Shown: in pieces, positions 28,703 to 38,939 of the stretch
How positions within the stretch are numbered: the stretch's first letter is position 1
Layout: each line of letters opens with the position of its first letter
DNA from: Ornithobacterium rhinotracheale
GTDB lineage: Bacteria; Bacteroidota; Bacteroidia; Flavobacteriales; Weeksellaceae
Direction: 5' to 3'
Length of the DNA: 64,000 nucleotides
Assembly (NCBI RefSeq): GCF_022832975.1
Contig: NZ_CP094846.1
Span: 1,585,501-1,649,500, forward strand
Program-made: the position numbers and the translations under genes
Notes under the pieces: model-generated
What the model was told of the DNA's origin: nothing
What the model saw: the letters and a program-made list of their open reading frames with translations, nothing else
The model's database searches: none

Positions 28703-31210
28703 ATGAAAAAAGCGGTAATCAGTTTGCTATACTTAGGCCTAGGGCTCTATGTTCATGCACAGAATACGGGTAAAGAGATATACAGACCAGAACAAGAAAG
28801 AATCAATAATTTAATTGACACCAAATTGGATGTTAAATTAAATTTCGAAAATCAATCGATTGATGGAAAGGAGTGGCTTACGCTTAGGCCTCACTTCTAC
28901 CCTACAGATTCTCTTACGCTGGATGCCAAAAATATGTTGATTCATAAAATATCTCTCGTAAATAATAATGGAAATTCCACGCCATTACAATACGATTACG
29001 ACCTTAATCAGCAAAAATTAAAAATAAAGCTAAATAAAACTTATACCCGTAATCAAACTTATAAGATTTACATTGAATATACCGCTTACCCTGAAGGGGT
29101 TCCTGGAAGAGATAAAAAGTACTATTCCAAAGATAAAGGCTTGTATTTCATCAACCCACAAGGGAAAAACTCCTACATCCCAACACAGGCATGGACTCAA
29201 GGAGAATCTACCGATAACTCTGGATGGTTCCCTACAATTGATGCCCCTAACCAAAAAACCACACAAGAAATAAGTATTACGGTTCCTAAAAATTTCGTAA
29301 CACTTTCGAATGGAACGCTTACTTCTAAAATCGATAATGCTAATGGAACTCGCACCGATAATTGGCGACAAACGCAAAAGCATGCGCCTTACTTATTCTT
29401 TATCGGAGTCGGTGATTTTGCTGTTGTAGAAGATCAATGGAAAGGCCGCCCTGTAAATTATTATGTGGAGCCAGAATATAAATCTGTAGCCAAAGAAATT
29501 TTTGGTAAAACGCCTGAAATGCTGACTTTTTTCTCTGAAAAATTTGGCTACGAATATCCATGGGATAAATATTCTCAAATGGTCGTTCGTGATTTTGTAA
29601 CAGGTGCCATGGAAAACACCACCGCTGTGAGCCATTCAGAAACAGCTCAACAAAAACATGGCGAATTGGTGGATAAAAATGTATGGGAAGATGTCATCGC
29701 ACACGAATTGGCACATCACTGGTTTGGAGATTTAGTCACTACCGAAAGTTTTGCAAATCTCACTGTAAACGAAGGTTTTGCCAATTATAGCGAATACCTT
29801 TGGCGCGAACATAAATATGGGAAAGACTATGCCGATGAATTAAGAATTGAAGATTTAGACGATTATTATTCGGGCAATAATTTCAATAAAAATTTAGTTC
29901 GCTTTAATTACAAAAAAGTAGGCGACATGTTCGATAGAGTAACCTACAACAAGGGAGGATACATTCTTCACATGCTCAGAAGCTACCTTGGTGATGATGC
30001 ATTTTTTCAATCTATAAAGTACTACTTGCACCATCATGAGTTTCAAAAAGCAGAAGCACAACAATTGCGCTTAGCCTTTGAACATGTTACAGGAAAGGAT
30101 TTAAACTGGTTTTTCAATCAGTGGTTTTATGGACACGGGCATCCAAAGATTAATGCCATCACCGAATATAAACCCAACGAAGTCGTTGTAAATTTAAAAC
30201 AAACACAATCTCCACTATTTGAGTTTCCTCTTGCGATTGATGTATACGAAAATGGCAAAAGAACTCGCCACAACGTTTGGGTAAAAAAAGAGCCACTCAA
30301 CACTTTTAAATTCAACACACAAGGAAAAGCACAATTGGTGGTGGTAGATGGAATCAATGATATTGTGGCTGAGTTTAATGAAGAGAAAACTGTGGATTTA
30401 TACGCTCAGCAATATTTACTGTGCAAAGATGAATTATCATCAAGAATGCAAGCTATTAAAAAATTGGCATACAATCAGTTGATAAGTAAAAACGCACTTT
30501 CTACATTGATTACTGCAATGAAAGATCCGTCTGCTGGTATCAGAAAATTAGCCATAGAATCGCTTGATGTTACCGATTCTGTGGTGCAAGAGCAAGCGGA
30601 AGAAGCACTGGCTAAAATTGCTGAAAGCGATCCAAAAACGCTAGTTCGTGCCGAAGCTTTAAAGAAATTAGCTCAAATAGACAAAGACAAAAAGTATTTG
30701 AATTTATTTAAAAATGCTTTAAAATCAGAATCTTTTGCGGTGAAAGGTGCTGCAATTGATTATTTAAGTCAAAATGCACCAGAGGAATTAGACAATCAAT
30801 CAGAAGATTTAGATATAAAACTAGCCGTAAACTCTCCGAGATTGTTGGAAAAATTAATTCCACAATGGCGACAAGAAAATAAAATCAATTATTTTCCCGA
30901 GTTAAATGAAATGGCCGCTCTCTATGCACTCATCCCATACATAAAACCTGAGTATACTAAGGCCTCTCAAATGGCTTTTGACTGGATTCTCTCTACCAAC
31001 GATTTAGCTTCTACCCAAGCGATTGCCAAAGTATATAGCAACTATTATAAATTTATGAAAGAGAACCAAAAAGAGGCAATTCCTTTCTTGCGTGCAATGG
31101 CAAACAATGCACTTGAGCTTAAACAAAAAACTTATCAACAATATCCAAACGATGATTTGAAAAAGCAAATAGAAGTTTTGGAAGAAGTAATCAATGAAAT
31201 TAAAGATTAA
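28703..31210 (+). CDS. M1 family zinc aminopeptidase, large, exported
   Basis: 835 residues with a signal peptide (about 1-19, YVHAQ). Catalytic domain with GAMENT (301-306), HELAH (334-338) and Glu357 in NEGFANYSE, the full M1 set. The C-terminal third (about 590-830) is helical and HEAT-like with repeated Ala/Leu pairs, longer than in the 543-residue M1 protein at 1905. It likely releases N-terminal amino acids from peptides in the periplasm for nutrition. The -7-like box 5 nt upstream of the ATG suggests a very short leader. Readthrough from the attenuator 350 bp upstream is also possible. Confidence 0.94.
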   Translation: MKKAVISLLYLGLGLYVHAQNTGKEIYRPEQERINNLIDTKLDVKLNFENQSIDGKEWLTLRPHFYPTDSLTLDAKNMLIHKISLVNNNGNSTPLQYDYDLNQQKLKIKLNKTYTRNQTYKIYIEYTAYPEGVPGRDKKYYSKDKGLYFINPQGKNSYIPTQAWTQGESTDNSGWFPTIDAPNQKTTQEISITVPKNFVTLSNGTLTSKIDNANGTRTDNWRQTQKHAPYLFFIGVGDFAVVEDQWKGRPVNYYVEPEYKSVAKEIFGKTPEMLTFFSEKFGYEYPWDKYSQMVVRDFVTGAMENTTAVSHSETAQQKHGELVDKNVWEDVIAHELAHHWFGDLVTTESFANLTVNEGFANYSEYLWREHKYGKDYADELRIEDLDDYYSGNNFNKNLVRFNYKKVGDMFDRVTYNKGGYILHMLRSYLGDDAFFQSIKYYLHHHEFQKAEAQQLRLAFEHVTGKDLNWFFNQWFYGHGHPKINAITEYKPNEVVVNLKQTQSPLFEFPLAIDVYENGKRTRHNVWVKKEPLNTFKFNTQGKAQLVVVDGINDIVAEFNEEKTVDLYAQQYLLCKDELSSRMQAIKKLAYNQLISKNALSTLITAMKDPSAGIRKLAIESLDVTDSVVQEQAEEALAKIAESDPKTLVRAEALKKLAQIDKDKKYLNLFKNALKSESFAVKGAAIDYLSQNAPEELDNQSEDLDIKLAVNSPRLLEKLIPQWRQENKINYFPELNEMAALYALIPYIKPEYTKASQMAFDWILSTNDLASTQAIAKVYSNYYKFMKENQKEAIPFLRAMANNALELKQKTYQQYPNDDLKKQIEVLEEVINEIKD

Positions 31211-31231
31211 AAAATAACTTAGTGTAAAAAC

Positions 31232-31267
31232 AAAAAGCCCGTTCAATTTGATTTGAACGGGCTTTTT
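31232..31267. terminator. Bidirectional terminator
   Basis: AAAAAGCCCGTTCAA pairs with TTGAACGGGCTTTTT between two converging genes. Confidence 0.92.
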
Positions 31268-31288
31268 AAGTAGTAATAAAAATGAGCA

Positions 31289-32224
31289 TTATTCAGCAAA
31301 TTCTTCTAGCATATCCAAACTTGGCACAAAAAATAAAGTTCCCGTGACTGGCGTACTGAAATCTAAAATTCTATCATAATTCCCCTCTGGCTCTCCGATG
31401 AACATATGCTTTAACATATGCTCTGTCGTAGAAAATGTACTTGCATAAGCTAAGAAATAAGTTCCCACTTCTTGTGTAGATGGATTCCCAAAAGGCATAT
31501 TTTCGCGAATGATTTTTAACTCCTCTCCATTCTCATCTTCGATATTAGTGAGGGCAATGTGCGAGTTGTCTGGCTTTACATCATCGCTCATTTCCACATC
31601 ATTTTGTTTGCTTCGCCCGATTACTTTTTCTTGTTCCTCGATGCTTAAATCATTCCAAGCAAACATGTTGTGCAAGTATTTTTGTGCAAAAAGATAACTT
31701 CCGCCCGTATACATTGGATCCTCCTCTCCCACAACGCCAAAACGCACACGATCCTCTCCTTTTGGATTTTCGGTTCCGTCTACAAAACCAAGAATCGATC
31801 GCCCATCCCAGTATTTAAACCCTTCGATATTTACTATGCAATCTGCCACAGGCTTCAACACCTTAGCAATCTCGGTTGCCATGTCATAACACAAACTTTT
31901 TTCTCTAGCTCTGATGTGAAAATGCAAATCCCCTGGCGTAGAAACTGCCGTATATTTCGCTCCCTTGATTTCTACAAAATCTTTTAACTCTTTAGGCAGA
32001 GGCTCGGGCAAATTTAGCTTTTTCCACGCTTGGTAGCCAATGCCCAAAACTATACTTGCTTGATCATTTGGAAAACGCACAGCAGCCGTATTATTTAGAT
32101 TAATGACCAATGCACAAAGCTCCTTAAACACAGAAACATAATCGGTGTTTTCTCTCAACATCCAGACAGAGAAAATAGTGTTATTATTCGGGTAATCCGT
32201 TACATTTTGATACTTTTTACACAT
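31289..32224 (-). CDS. DyP-type haem peroxidase
   Basis: 311 residues. The signature GXXDG is present as GFVDGTENP (about 145-153). A conserved His in the NSHIAL context (about 221) is the likely proximal haem ligand, and the FFVPSLDML end matches the family. No signal peptide, so it is cytoplasmic or an encapsulin cargo; no encapsulin gene is visible nearby and there is no obvious C-terminal targeting tail beyond EEFAE. It oxidises a broad range of substrates with H2O2. Monocistronic. Confidence 0.92.
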   Translation of the reverse strand: MCKKYQNVTDYPNNNTIFSVWMLRENTDYVSVFKELCALVINLNNTAAVRFPNDQASIVLGIGYQAWKKLNLPEPLPKELKDFVEIKGAKYTAVSTPGDLHFHIRAREKSLCYDMATEIAKVLKPVADCIVNIEGFKYWDGRSILGFVDGTENPKGEDRVRFGVVGEEDPMYTGGSYLFAQKYLHNMFAWNDLSIEEQEKVIGRSKQNDVEMSDDVKPDNSHIALTNIEDENGEELKIIRENMPFGNPSTQEVGTYFLAYASTFSTTEHMLKHMFIGEPEGNYDRILDFSTPVTGTLFFVPSLDMLEEFAE

Positions 32225-32436
32225 ACATTTTGATTTTTAGATTATACAAAAATACTAATTCGGGCTATTTTTAAGGTTGATTTTCAGTTTTTTTTCATTA
32301 CCAAAAGTCTAATTTTTTATGATTTAAAATAAGAAAAAAACATGGCTAAAATCAGTGCTCTACTCCAAACAAAAACAAAAATTATCTTTTTAAATTCATT
32401 AAAGTTTTGTAAACTTGCAGGATAATTCGATTTTTT

Positions 32437-33306
32437 ATGAAAAAAATATTTTTAGCACTATCTGTAGCAGCAGTGTTTGTTGCTTGTAAAAATAACGACA
32501 GCAAAGTAAATTCTGAAGTTAGTCAAGAAGGTTTAGATGCGTCTTATGCTTTTGGTATGACATTGGCAGAGCAATTAGAAGGCTTCAAAAACAATCCTGC
32601 AAACAAAGACTCAATCAATTACAGCGAAGTTGAAAAAGGAGTGAAAGACTACTTTAACAACGAAGAAAAAATGAGTTCTTATGCATACGGAATTAATATT
32701 GCAAAACAAATCAATGGTGTTTTAGAAAACGAAATGCTTAAAGATGGTTTAAGCCGAGATGAAATCATCAAAGGTTTTAGCGATTATTTAAATAAGAAAG
32801 AAACTAGAATCAAAAAAGATTCTGTGGAAATCGTGATGAATAGCTATGCCAACAATCAGCAGAAAAAAATGCAACTAGAGCAAGCTAAAGAAGCAAAAGA
32901 AAACAAAGAAAAAGGTAAAGAATTTATCGCTGAAAAGACTAAAGACCCAGCAGTGAAGACTACGCAATCTGGCTTGGCTTACAAAGTGTTGAACGAAGGT
33001 TCTGGCGATAATGTGAAAATTGGAGATCATGTAAAAATCAAATACACAGGAAAAACCATCGACGGAAAAGTATTTGATAGCTCTGAGCAAAACCAACCAG
33101 AAGGAATTGATTTCCTTTTGCAAGACGGTGCCCTTATCCCTGGATGGGTAGAAGGTTTACAGCTTATGAAAGTAGGTTCTAAATACGAATTCTATATTCC
33201 AGCAGAATTAGCTTATGGCGACTCGAAAGCTGGCGAAGACATCGCACCAGGTTCTACTTTGATTTTTGATGTTGAAGTAGTGAGCAAAGACACCCCAAAA
33301 AAGTAA
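32437..33306 (+). CDS. FKBP-type peptidyl-prolyl isomerase lipoprotein (Mip/FkpA-like)
   Basis: 289 residues. Lipobox VFVACKN (Cys17). The N-terminal dimerisation region (about 30-150) has two similar SYAFG/SYAYG repeats as in FkpA/Mip, followed by a Lys/Glu-rich linker and a C-terminal FKBP domain (about 180-286: VKIKYTGKTIDGKVFDSS, IPGWVEGLQLMKVG, PAELAYGD, LIFDVEVV). It assists folding of exported proteins in the periplasm. Confidence 0.94.
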   Translation: MKKIFLALSVAAVFVACKNNDSKVNSEVSQEGLDASYAFGMTLAEQLEGFKNNPANKDSINYSEVEKGVKDYFNNEEKMSSYAYGINIAKQINGVLENEMLKDGLSRDEIIKGFSDYLNKKETRIKKDSVEIVMNSYANNQQKKMQLEQAKEAKENKEKGKEFIAEKTKDPAVKTTQSGLAYKVLNEGSGDNVKIGDHVKIKYTGKTIDGKVFDSSEQNQPEGIDFLLQDGALIPGWVEGLQLMKVGSKYEFYIPAELAYGDSKAGEDIAPGSTLIFDVEVVSKDTPKK

Positions 33307-33338
33307 AAAGAAGATTTGATTTCTTAAATAAAAAACCT

Positions 33339-33366
33339 AAAGGCAAAGAATTTAATCTTTGCCTTT
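33339..33366 (+). terminator. Hairpin after the FKBP gene
   Basis: AAAGGCAAAGA pairs with TCTTTGCCTTT. The following T tract is weak, so termination efficiency is doubtful. Confidence 0.55.
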
Positions 33367-33407
33367 GAACGCCTTATTTTTCATGCAAAAAAATGTATAT
33401 TAGCATT

Positions 33408-34529
33408 ATGAAAAAAATCTTAATTGTATTTGGAACGCGCCCTGAAGCCATCAAAATGGCTCCGCTCGTAAAAGGCTTTCAAAATGATACGCAAAATTTT
33501 GAAACCCGAGTGTGCGTTACAGCACAACACCGAGAAATGCTCGACCAAGTGCTAGATTTTTTCCAAATTACACCTAATTATGATTTAAATTTAATGCGAC
33601 TAGAGCAAAATCTAAATCAACTTACGGCAGAAATTTTAATTCAGCTAAAATCGGTTTTAGATGATTTTCAGCCCGATTTTGTTTTTGTGCACGGTGACAC
33701 CACCACGAGCATGGCGGCAGCATTAGCAAGTTTTTATCAGCAAATCACCGTGTGCCACATCGAAGCAGGATTGCGCACTTATAATTTAGCTTCTCCTTTC
33801 CCCGAGGAGATGAATCGCCAAATAACGGCTCGCATGGCTCAATATCATTTTGCACCCACGAAACGCGCTAAACAAAATTTAATCAACGAAGGAATAACAG
33901 AAAAAAATATCATCGTTACGGGCAACACCGTTATAGATGCTTTGATGCAATCGGTAGAGAAAATTAAACAAAATCCTAGTATCGTTCATCAAGATTTAAT
34001 TGATAAAATTAAAAATCAAGAAATAATTTTAATCACGGGACATCGCCGAGAGAATCACGGCACAGGCATTCAAAACATTTGTCAAGCCATTCTTGCTTTG
34101 GCTCAAAAATATCCCGAAAAGCGATTTATTTATCCCGTGCATTTAAATCCCAAAATCAAAGAACCTGTTCAGGAACTTTTGGGCAATACAGAAAATATTT
34201 TACTAGTTCCACCACTCGCCTATCAAGATTTTATTTGGCTGATGAATCAATCCAAAATCATAATTACCGATAGCGGAGGCATTCAAGAAGAAGCACCGAG
34301 TTTAGGCAAGCCCGTTTTGGTAACACGAAACACCACCGAGCGTCCCGAAGCACTAGAACACGGAACAGTGATTCTAGTAGGTACCGATACGCAAAAAATA
34401 ATTGATGAAACTTCTCGATTGCTCGACAATTCAGCATTTTATGCACAAATGAGCAATTTGCACAACCCTTATGGCGATGGCAAAGCCTGCGAAAAAATTA
34501 TTAACTTTACAGAAAATTTAAACCAATGA
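33408..34529 (+). CDS. wecB: UDP-GlcNAc 2-epimerase (non-hydrolysing)
   Basis: 373 residues from ATG 33408 (MKKILIVFGTRPEAIKMAP); an in-frame ATG at 33393 would add five atypical residues. Motifs VHGDTTTSMA (about 93), HIEAGLRT, GHRRENHG (about 212) and DSGGIQEEAPSLGKPVL. It converts UDP-GlcNAc to UDP-ManNAc. It overlaps the dehydrogenase gene by 4 bp, so together they make UDP-ManNAcA for a surface polysaccharide. Confidence 0.96.
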   Translation: MKKILIVFGTRPEAIKMAPLVKGFQNDTQNFETRVCVTAQHREMLDQVLDFFQITPNYDLNLMRLEQNLNQLTAEILIQLKSVLDDFQPDFVFVHGDTTTSMAAALASFYQQITVCHIEAGLRTYNLASPFPEEMNRQITARMAQYHFAPTKRAKQNLINEGITEKNIIVTGNTVIDALMQSVEKIKQNPSIVHQDLIDKIKNQEIILITGHRRENHGTGIQNICQAILALAQKYPEKRFIYPVHLNPKIKEPVQELLGNTENILLVPPLAYQDFIWLMNQSKIIITDSGGIQEEAPSLGKPVLVTRNTTERPEALEHGTVILVGTDTQKIIDETSRLLDNSAFYAQMSNLHNPYGDGKACEKIINFTENLNQ

Positions 34530-35740
34530 AGGCTGATGTTGTAATTATGGGTTTAGGCTATATTGGATTGCCCACCGCCGCTATTTTAGCCAATAAAGGA
34601 CTGAATGTGTGGGGCGTAGATATTAATGATGATGTGGTGCAAACCATCAATCGTGGGGAAATTCATATTTTTGAACCAGATTTAAAGGAACTTGTGGCAG
34701 AGGCTGTGCAAAGCCAAAAATTACAAGCTAGTACAAAGATCATTCAAGCCAAAACCTATTTAGTTGTGGTACCTACGCCATTTAAGGAAAACCACCAGCC
34801 CGATACTTCGTTTGTAGAGAAAGCGATAGAAAACATTACGCCACATTTGCAACCAGAAGATTTAATCATCATTGAATCGACTTCGCCCATTGGTACGACC
34901 GAACGAATGCAAAATTTAGTTTTTAGCCTTCGCCCAGAATTAAAAAATCAAATCAATTTTGCGTATTGCCCCGAGCGTGTGTTGCCTGGTAATATTTTGC
35001 ACGAATTGATTTACAACGATCGTGTGATTGGCGGCACTACAGAGAAAGCAACCGAAAAAGCCATACAATTTTACACGCAATTTGTGCAAGGAGAATTGCA
35101 CGCAACCAATGCCAAAACTGCCGAAATGTGCAAACTCACCGAAAACTCCTCACGCGATGTGCAAATCGCATTTGCCAACGAGCTTTCATTGATTTGTGAA
35201 AAGGCAGACATCGATGTTTGGGAACTCATTCAACTAGCCAACAAGCACCCACGCGTGAATATCCTAAACCCTGGATGTGGCGTGGGCGGCCATTGCATTG
35301 CGGTGGATCCTTACTTTATTTTGTCAAACTTCCCGATGGAATCTCAATTAATCGGCAAAGCACGAGAAATCAATAATTATAAATCCTTTTGGTGTGCCGA
35401 ACAAATCAAAAAAGCAAGGAAAGATTTTGAGATAAAAAACGGAAAATCTCCCGCCATTGCACTTTTGGGTTTAGCCTTTAAACCCAATATTGATGATTTG
35501 CGAGAATCTCCTGCCAAATATATTGTGCAAAAAGTTTTGCAAGACGCACAAGACGAGGATTACTACATTGTAGAACCCAACATTGCCTCTCACAAAATAT
35601 TTAAACTTACGCCGTATCAAGAAGCCATAGAAAAAGCAGATATTATCGCTATTTTGATAGCACATGATGAGTTTAAAAATTTAGACTTAAAAGATAAAAT
35701 CGTTCTTGATTTTTGTGGCGTTCAATCTAAAAAGCATTAA
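34526..35740 (+). CDS. wecC: UDP-N-acetyl-D-mannosamine dehydrogenase
   Basis: 404 residues. N-terminal Rossmann GLGYIGLPTAAILA (9-22), central dimer domain, and the catalytic Cys in PGCGVGGHCIAVDPYF (about 249-264). The C-terminal UDP-binding domain begins ALLGLAFKPNIDDLRESPA. It oxidises UDP-ManNAc to UDP-ManNAcA with two NAD+. Translationally coupled to wecB. Confidence 0.95.
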   Translation: MKADVVIMGLGYIGLPTAAILANKGLNVWGVDINDDVVQTINRGEIHIFEPDLKELVAEAVQSQKLQASTKIIQAKTYLVVVPTPFKENHQPDTSFVEKAIENITPHLQPEDLIIIESTSPIGTTERMQNLVFSLRPELKNQINFAYCPERVLPGNILHELIYNDRVIGGTTEKATEKAIQFYTQFVQGELHATNAKTAEMCKLTENSSRDVQIAFANELSLICEKADIDVWELIQLANKHPRVNILNPGCGVGGHCIAVDPYFILSNFPMESQLIGKAREINNYKSFWCAEQIKKARKDFEIKNGKSPAIALLGLAFKPNIDDLRESPAKYIVQKVLQDAQDEDYYIVEPNIASHKIFKLTPYQEAIEKADIIAILIAHDEFKNLDLKDKIVLDFCGVQSKKH

Positions 35741-35744
35741 AAAA

Positions 35745-36251
35745 ATGAAAACACTTTTATATTTACATGGGCTTAATTCTTGCTTGCACGACGATCGCAG
35801 AGAAACACTGCAAAACTATGACATAGAGATACTTGCCCCATCTATCGACTATGAAGGAAAACATGATTTATTAGATATTTTTGTAGAAAAATATAAATCA
35901 ATGGATCTAATTGTGGGATCAAGTGCGGGCGGATTGCTCGGTTATTATTTATCGGGAATTTTGCAAATTCCTGCAATTTTATTTAATCCAGCCTTGCCTT
36001 TTGCCAAAAATTACATCAATTTACCAAAACTTGCCCCAAGAGAAAAATTCTTGCAAGTCGTGATTGGAGCACAAGACAAAGTAGTGCCACCTCTAGAGAC
36101 TTTTAAAATTTTAAATTCAGATGACTTAAAAAATGCTTCAATGGAAATTCATTGGCACAACCAAATGGAACACAGCCTGCCTATTGATATTTTCACCGAA
36201 GAAATAGCCTATTTTTTCAATAAAATTTTTAGACAAAACAACTTTAAATGA
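35745..36251 (+). CDS. YqiA-like alpha/beta-hydrolase
   Basis: 168 residues from ATG 35745, 4 bp after the wecC stop. An earlier in-frame ATG at 35706 lies inside wecC and is unlikely. Oxyanion region LYLHGLNS, nucleophile elbow GSSAGGLLGYYL and a late acid/His pair (GAQDKVVPP, HSLP) fit the UPF0227/YqiA esterase family. Natural substrate unknown. It overlaps the fucosidase gene by 4 bp. Confidence 0.82.
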   Translation: MKTLLYLHGLNSCLHDDRRETLQNYDIEILAPSIDYEGKHDLLDIFVEKYKSMDLIVGSSAGGLLGYYLSGILQIPAILFNPALPFAKNYINLPKLAPREKFLQVVIGAQDKVVPPLETFKILNSDDLKNASMEIHWHNQMEHSLPIDIFTEEIAYFFNKIFRQNNFK

Positions 36252-37627
36252 AAACAATAAAAAAAACAATTTTTGCCGTATTTTTAATGTGCTTTAGCTT
36301 GATTAAAGCACAAAATATCCCAACTCCAAAACCCAATCAACTTGATTTTTTAAATGCTGAATTAGGAGTGGTTTTCCATTATGATTTACATGTTTTTGAT
36401 AATGAAAAATATGGACAAGGAGGAAACAGAATCACACCTATTCCAGACTATAATATATTTAATCCTAAACATTTAGATACCGATCAATGGATTGCTGCCG
36501 CCAAAGCTATGGGAGCTAAATTTGCTATCCTTACGGCAACACACGAAACGGGATTCGCCCTCTACCAAAGCGATGTAAACCCGTATTGTATGAAGGCTTT
36601 GAAATTTCAAGACGGGAAAGGAGATATTGTGCGAGATTTTGTAAATTCTTGTAGAAAATATGGAATAAAACCAGGAATTTATATTGGAATCCGTTGGAAT
36701 TCATTTTTAGGCATTCACAATTTCAAAGCAGAAGGTGGCGGAGAATTTGCTAAAAGAAGACAAAAATGGTACAAAAAAATGTGCGAGGGCATGACTCACG
36801 AACTCACCTCTCGCTATGGCGATTTATTTGCCGTTTGGTTTGATGGAGGTGCCGATGATCCAAGAGATTTAGGACCCGATGTAGAGCCAATTGTAAGCAA
36901 AAATAATCCGAATTGCCTTTTTTATCACAATGTAGACCGCGCCGATTTCCGATGGGGTGGCTCGGAATCTGGCACAGTGGGCTATCCTAATTATTCAAGT
37001 TTTCCTACGCCATTTTCTCATAACAAAAACAACGACACTCAAAAAGCCTATCAATCTCTGTTAAAACACGGAGACCCAAACGGAAAATATTTTGTTCCCG
37101 CTATGGCAGACTCTCCGCTTAGAGGCTACAATGGGCGACACGAGTGGTTTTGGGAGCCAGGTGACGAAGAGGCAGTGTACCCACTCGCCCACTTGATGGA
37201 TATGTATGAAAAATCGGTTGGGAGAAACTCTACACTGATTTTAGGACTCACACCTAATCCAGACGGGCTGCTTGATGATGGTGATGTAAAGCGTTTAAGA
37301 GAGTTTGGGGAAGCCATTCAGCAAGCGTATGGGAATCCTATCGCCACACAAAAAGGAACGGGCAAAACGCTTTCAATCCGATTGAAAAATCCTGAAAAAA
37401 TCCAAAAAATCATTATTCAAGAAGATATAGCTAAAGGAGAAAGAATCAGAGAATTTATAATCGAAGCCAAAATCAAAAATCGCTGGGTGAAAATTGCCGA
37501 AGGTGAATCCGTGGGACATAAAAGAATCATCAAATTACCTAAAACTTACTTAGTTAAGGATGTAAGATTAAAGGTTACAAAATCTGTCGCCCCTCCTGTT
37601 ATTTCAAACTTTAGCCTCTTTTTATAA
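36248..37627 (+). CDS. GH29 alpha-L-fucosidase, exported
   Basis: 459 residues with a signal peptide (about 1-21, SLIKAQ). The GH29 barrel shows HYDLHVF, ATHETGFALY, the nucleophile Asp in FAVWFDGGADD (about 195-205), then the RGYNGRHEWFWEPGD region; the C-terminal about 100 residues form a beta domain. It removes terminal alpha-fucose, for example from mucin or Lewis-type glycans. It lies inside the nucleotide-sugar/glycosyltransferase operon, an unusual mix of breakdown and synthesis genes. Confidence 0.92.
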   Translation: MKTIKKTIFAVFLMCFSLIKAQNIPTPKPNQLDFLNAELGVVFHYDLHVFDNEKYGQGGNRITPIPDYNIFNPKHLDTDQWIAAAKAMGAKFAILTATHETGFALYQSDVNPYCMKALKFQDGKGDIVRDFVNSCRKYGIKPGIYIGIRWNSFLGIHNFKAEGGGEFAKRRQKWYKKMCEGMTHELTSRYGDLFAVWFDGGADDPRDLGPDVEPIVSKNNPNCLFYHNVDRADFRWGGSESGTVGYPNYSSFPTPFSHNKNNDTQKAYQSLLKHGDPNGKYFVPAMADSPLRGYNGRHEWFWEPGDEEAVYPLAHLMDMYEKSVGRNSTLILGLTPNPDGLLDDGDVKRLREFGEAIQQAYGNPIATQKGTGKTLSIRLKNPEKIQKIIIQEDIAKGERIREFIIEAKIKNRWVKIAEGESVGHKRIIKLPKTYLVKDVRLKVTKSVAPPVISNFSLFL

Positions 37628-37640
37628 CAAAAAACACCCT

Positions 37641-38939
37641 ATGCAAAAAGTACTCTTAATCACCTATTATTGGCCTCCTTCTGGCGGTGCTGGCGTGCAA
37701 CGGTGGCTGAAAATGAGTAAATTTTTAGCCAAAAATTATTCGCTCAGTGTGCTTATTCCACAAGGGGCCGCCTACCCGATTTTAGACGAAACTTTGCAAA
37801 AAGATGTCGCACCCAATATTGAAGTCATCACAACACCGATTTGGGAACCGTATGCTTTAGCCCAAAAAATAAATCCTAAAAACAAGCAATATCAAAAAGG
37901 ACAAATCGAACCGAGCAAAAAACAATCTTTTTTATCTAAAATTTCTTTGTGGATTAGAGCTAATTTATTCATTCCAGACACACGCATTTTTTGGAAAAAT
38001 TCGGCAGTGAAAGAATGTTTAAAAAAGCTGAATTTAAACGATTTTGATGCAATCATCAGCACAGGGCCACCGCATACTTGCCATTTAATTGCCCTTGAAT
38101 TAAAACAGAAATTTCCGCATTTAAAATGGCTGGCAGATTTCCGCGATCCATGGACAGATATTGATTATTTTGGCAAACTCCCACTAACTCGTTGGGCATT
38201 GAAAAAACACAAAAAATTAGAAAAAGAAGTAATTTCTAAAGCCGATATTGTAACCACCGTTTCGCCCACTTGGGCAAATGATTTAGCACAAATCGGAGGC
38301 AGAAATGTAGAGGTAGTTTTTAATGCTTACGATGAATCTGATCTTAAAAGTATCGGTTTAATTAAATTAAATAAAAAACTAACTATTAATTATTTAGGCT
38401 CTTTAAATCACGACAGAAGTCCGTCGGTTTTGTGGCAACTTTTAGACCAAAAATGCCAAGAAAACGAATTTTGCCAACAATTTAATTTAAACCTAATTGG
38501 CAACATTGCCAGCGAAGTAAAAGAAGAAATTTTAGCTTTAAAAAACTTGGCACAATGCACACAATTCGTTCCCTATTTGTCGCACGACAAAGCCATACAA
38601 GAAATGTGCAAAAGCCATGTTTTGCTCCTGCTCATCAACGACACCGAAAACCAAAAAGGAATCATTCCTGGGAAATTTTTTGAATATCTAGCGACGGGCA
38701 GAGAGATTTTATGTTTGGGCGATCCCGACAGCGATTTGGCGACACTCTTACGCCAAACCAAAGCGGGCGAAATTTTTAAACGAAATGATGCTGAAAGTTT
38801 AAATCATTATCTTGATGATTTATACCAAAAGTTCAAAGAAAATCAATTAGATTTGTGGGATAATTATGCTAGCATTCAAGATTTTTCGCGCAGAAAATCT
38901 GCCGAAAAAATCATGAATTTACTAAACACGAAAAGATGA
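37641..38939 (+). CDS. GT4-like glycosyltransferase
   Basis: 432 residues. The N-terminus LLITYYWPPSGGAGVQRW is the characteristic start of Bacteroidota GT-B (GT4) enzymes. DFRDPWTDIDYFG (about 170) and the C-terminal IIPGKFFEYLATGREILCLGD (split here over about 335-355) form the donor site. It likely transfers a sugar to a lipid-linked or surface glycan, perhaps the ManNAcA made by the upstream genes. Confidence 0.87.
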   Translation: MQKVLLITYYWPPSGGAGVQRWLKMSKFLAKNYSLSVLIPQGAAYPILDETLQKDVAPNIEVITTPIWEPYALAQKINPKNKQYQKGQIEPSKKQSFLSKISLWIRANLFIPDTRIFWKNSAVKECLKKLNLNDFDAIISTGPPHTCHLIALELKQKFPHLKWLADFRDPWTDIDYFGKLPLTRWALKKHKKLEKEVISKADIVTTVSPTWANDLAQIGGRNVEVVFNAYDESDLKSIGLIKLNKKLTINYLGSLNHDRSPSVLWQLLDQKCQENEFCQQFNLNLIGNIASEVKEEILALKNLAQCTQFVPYLSHDKAIQEMCKSHVLLLLINDTENQKGIIPGKFFEYLATGREILCLGDPDSDLATLLRQTKAGEIFKRNDAESLNHYLDDLYQKFKENQLDLWDNYASIQDFSRRKSAEKIMNLLNTKR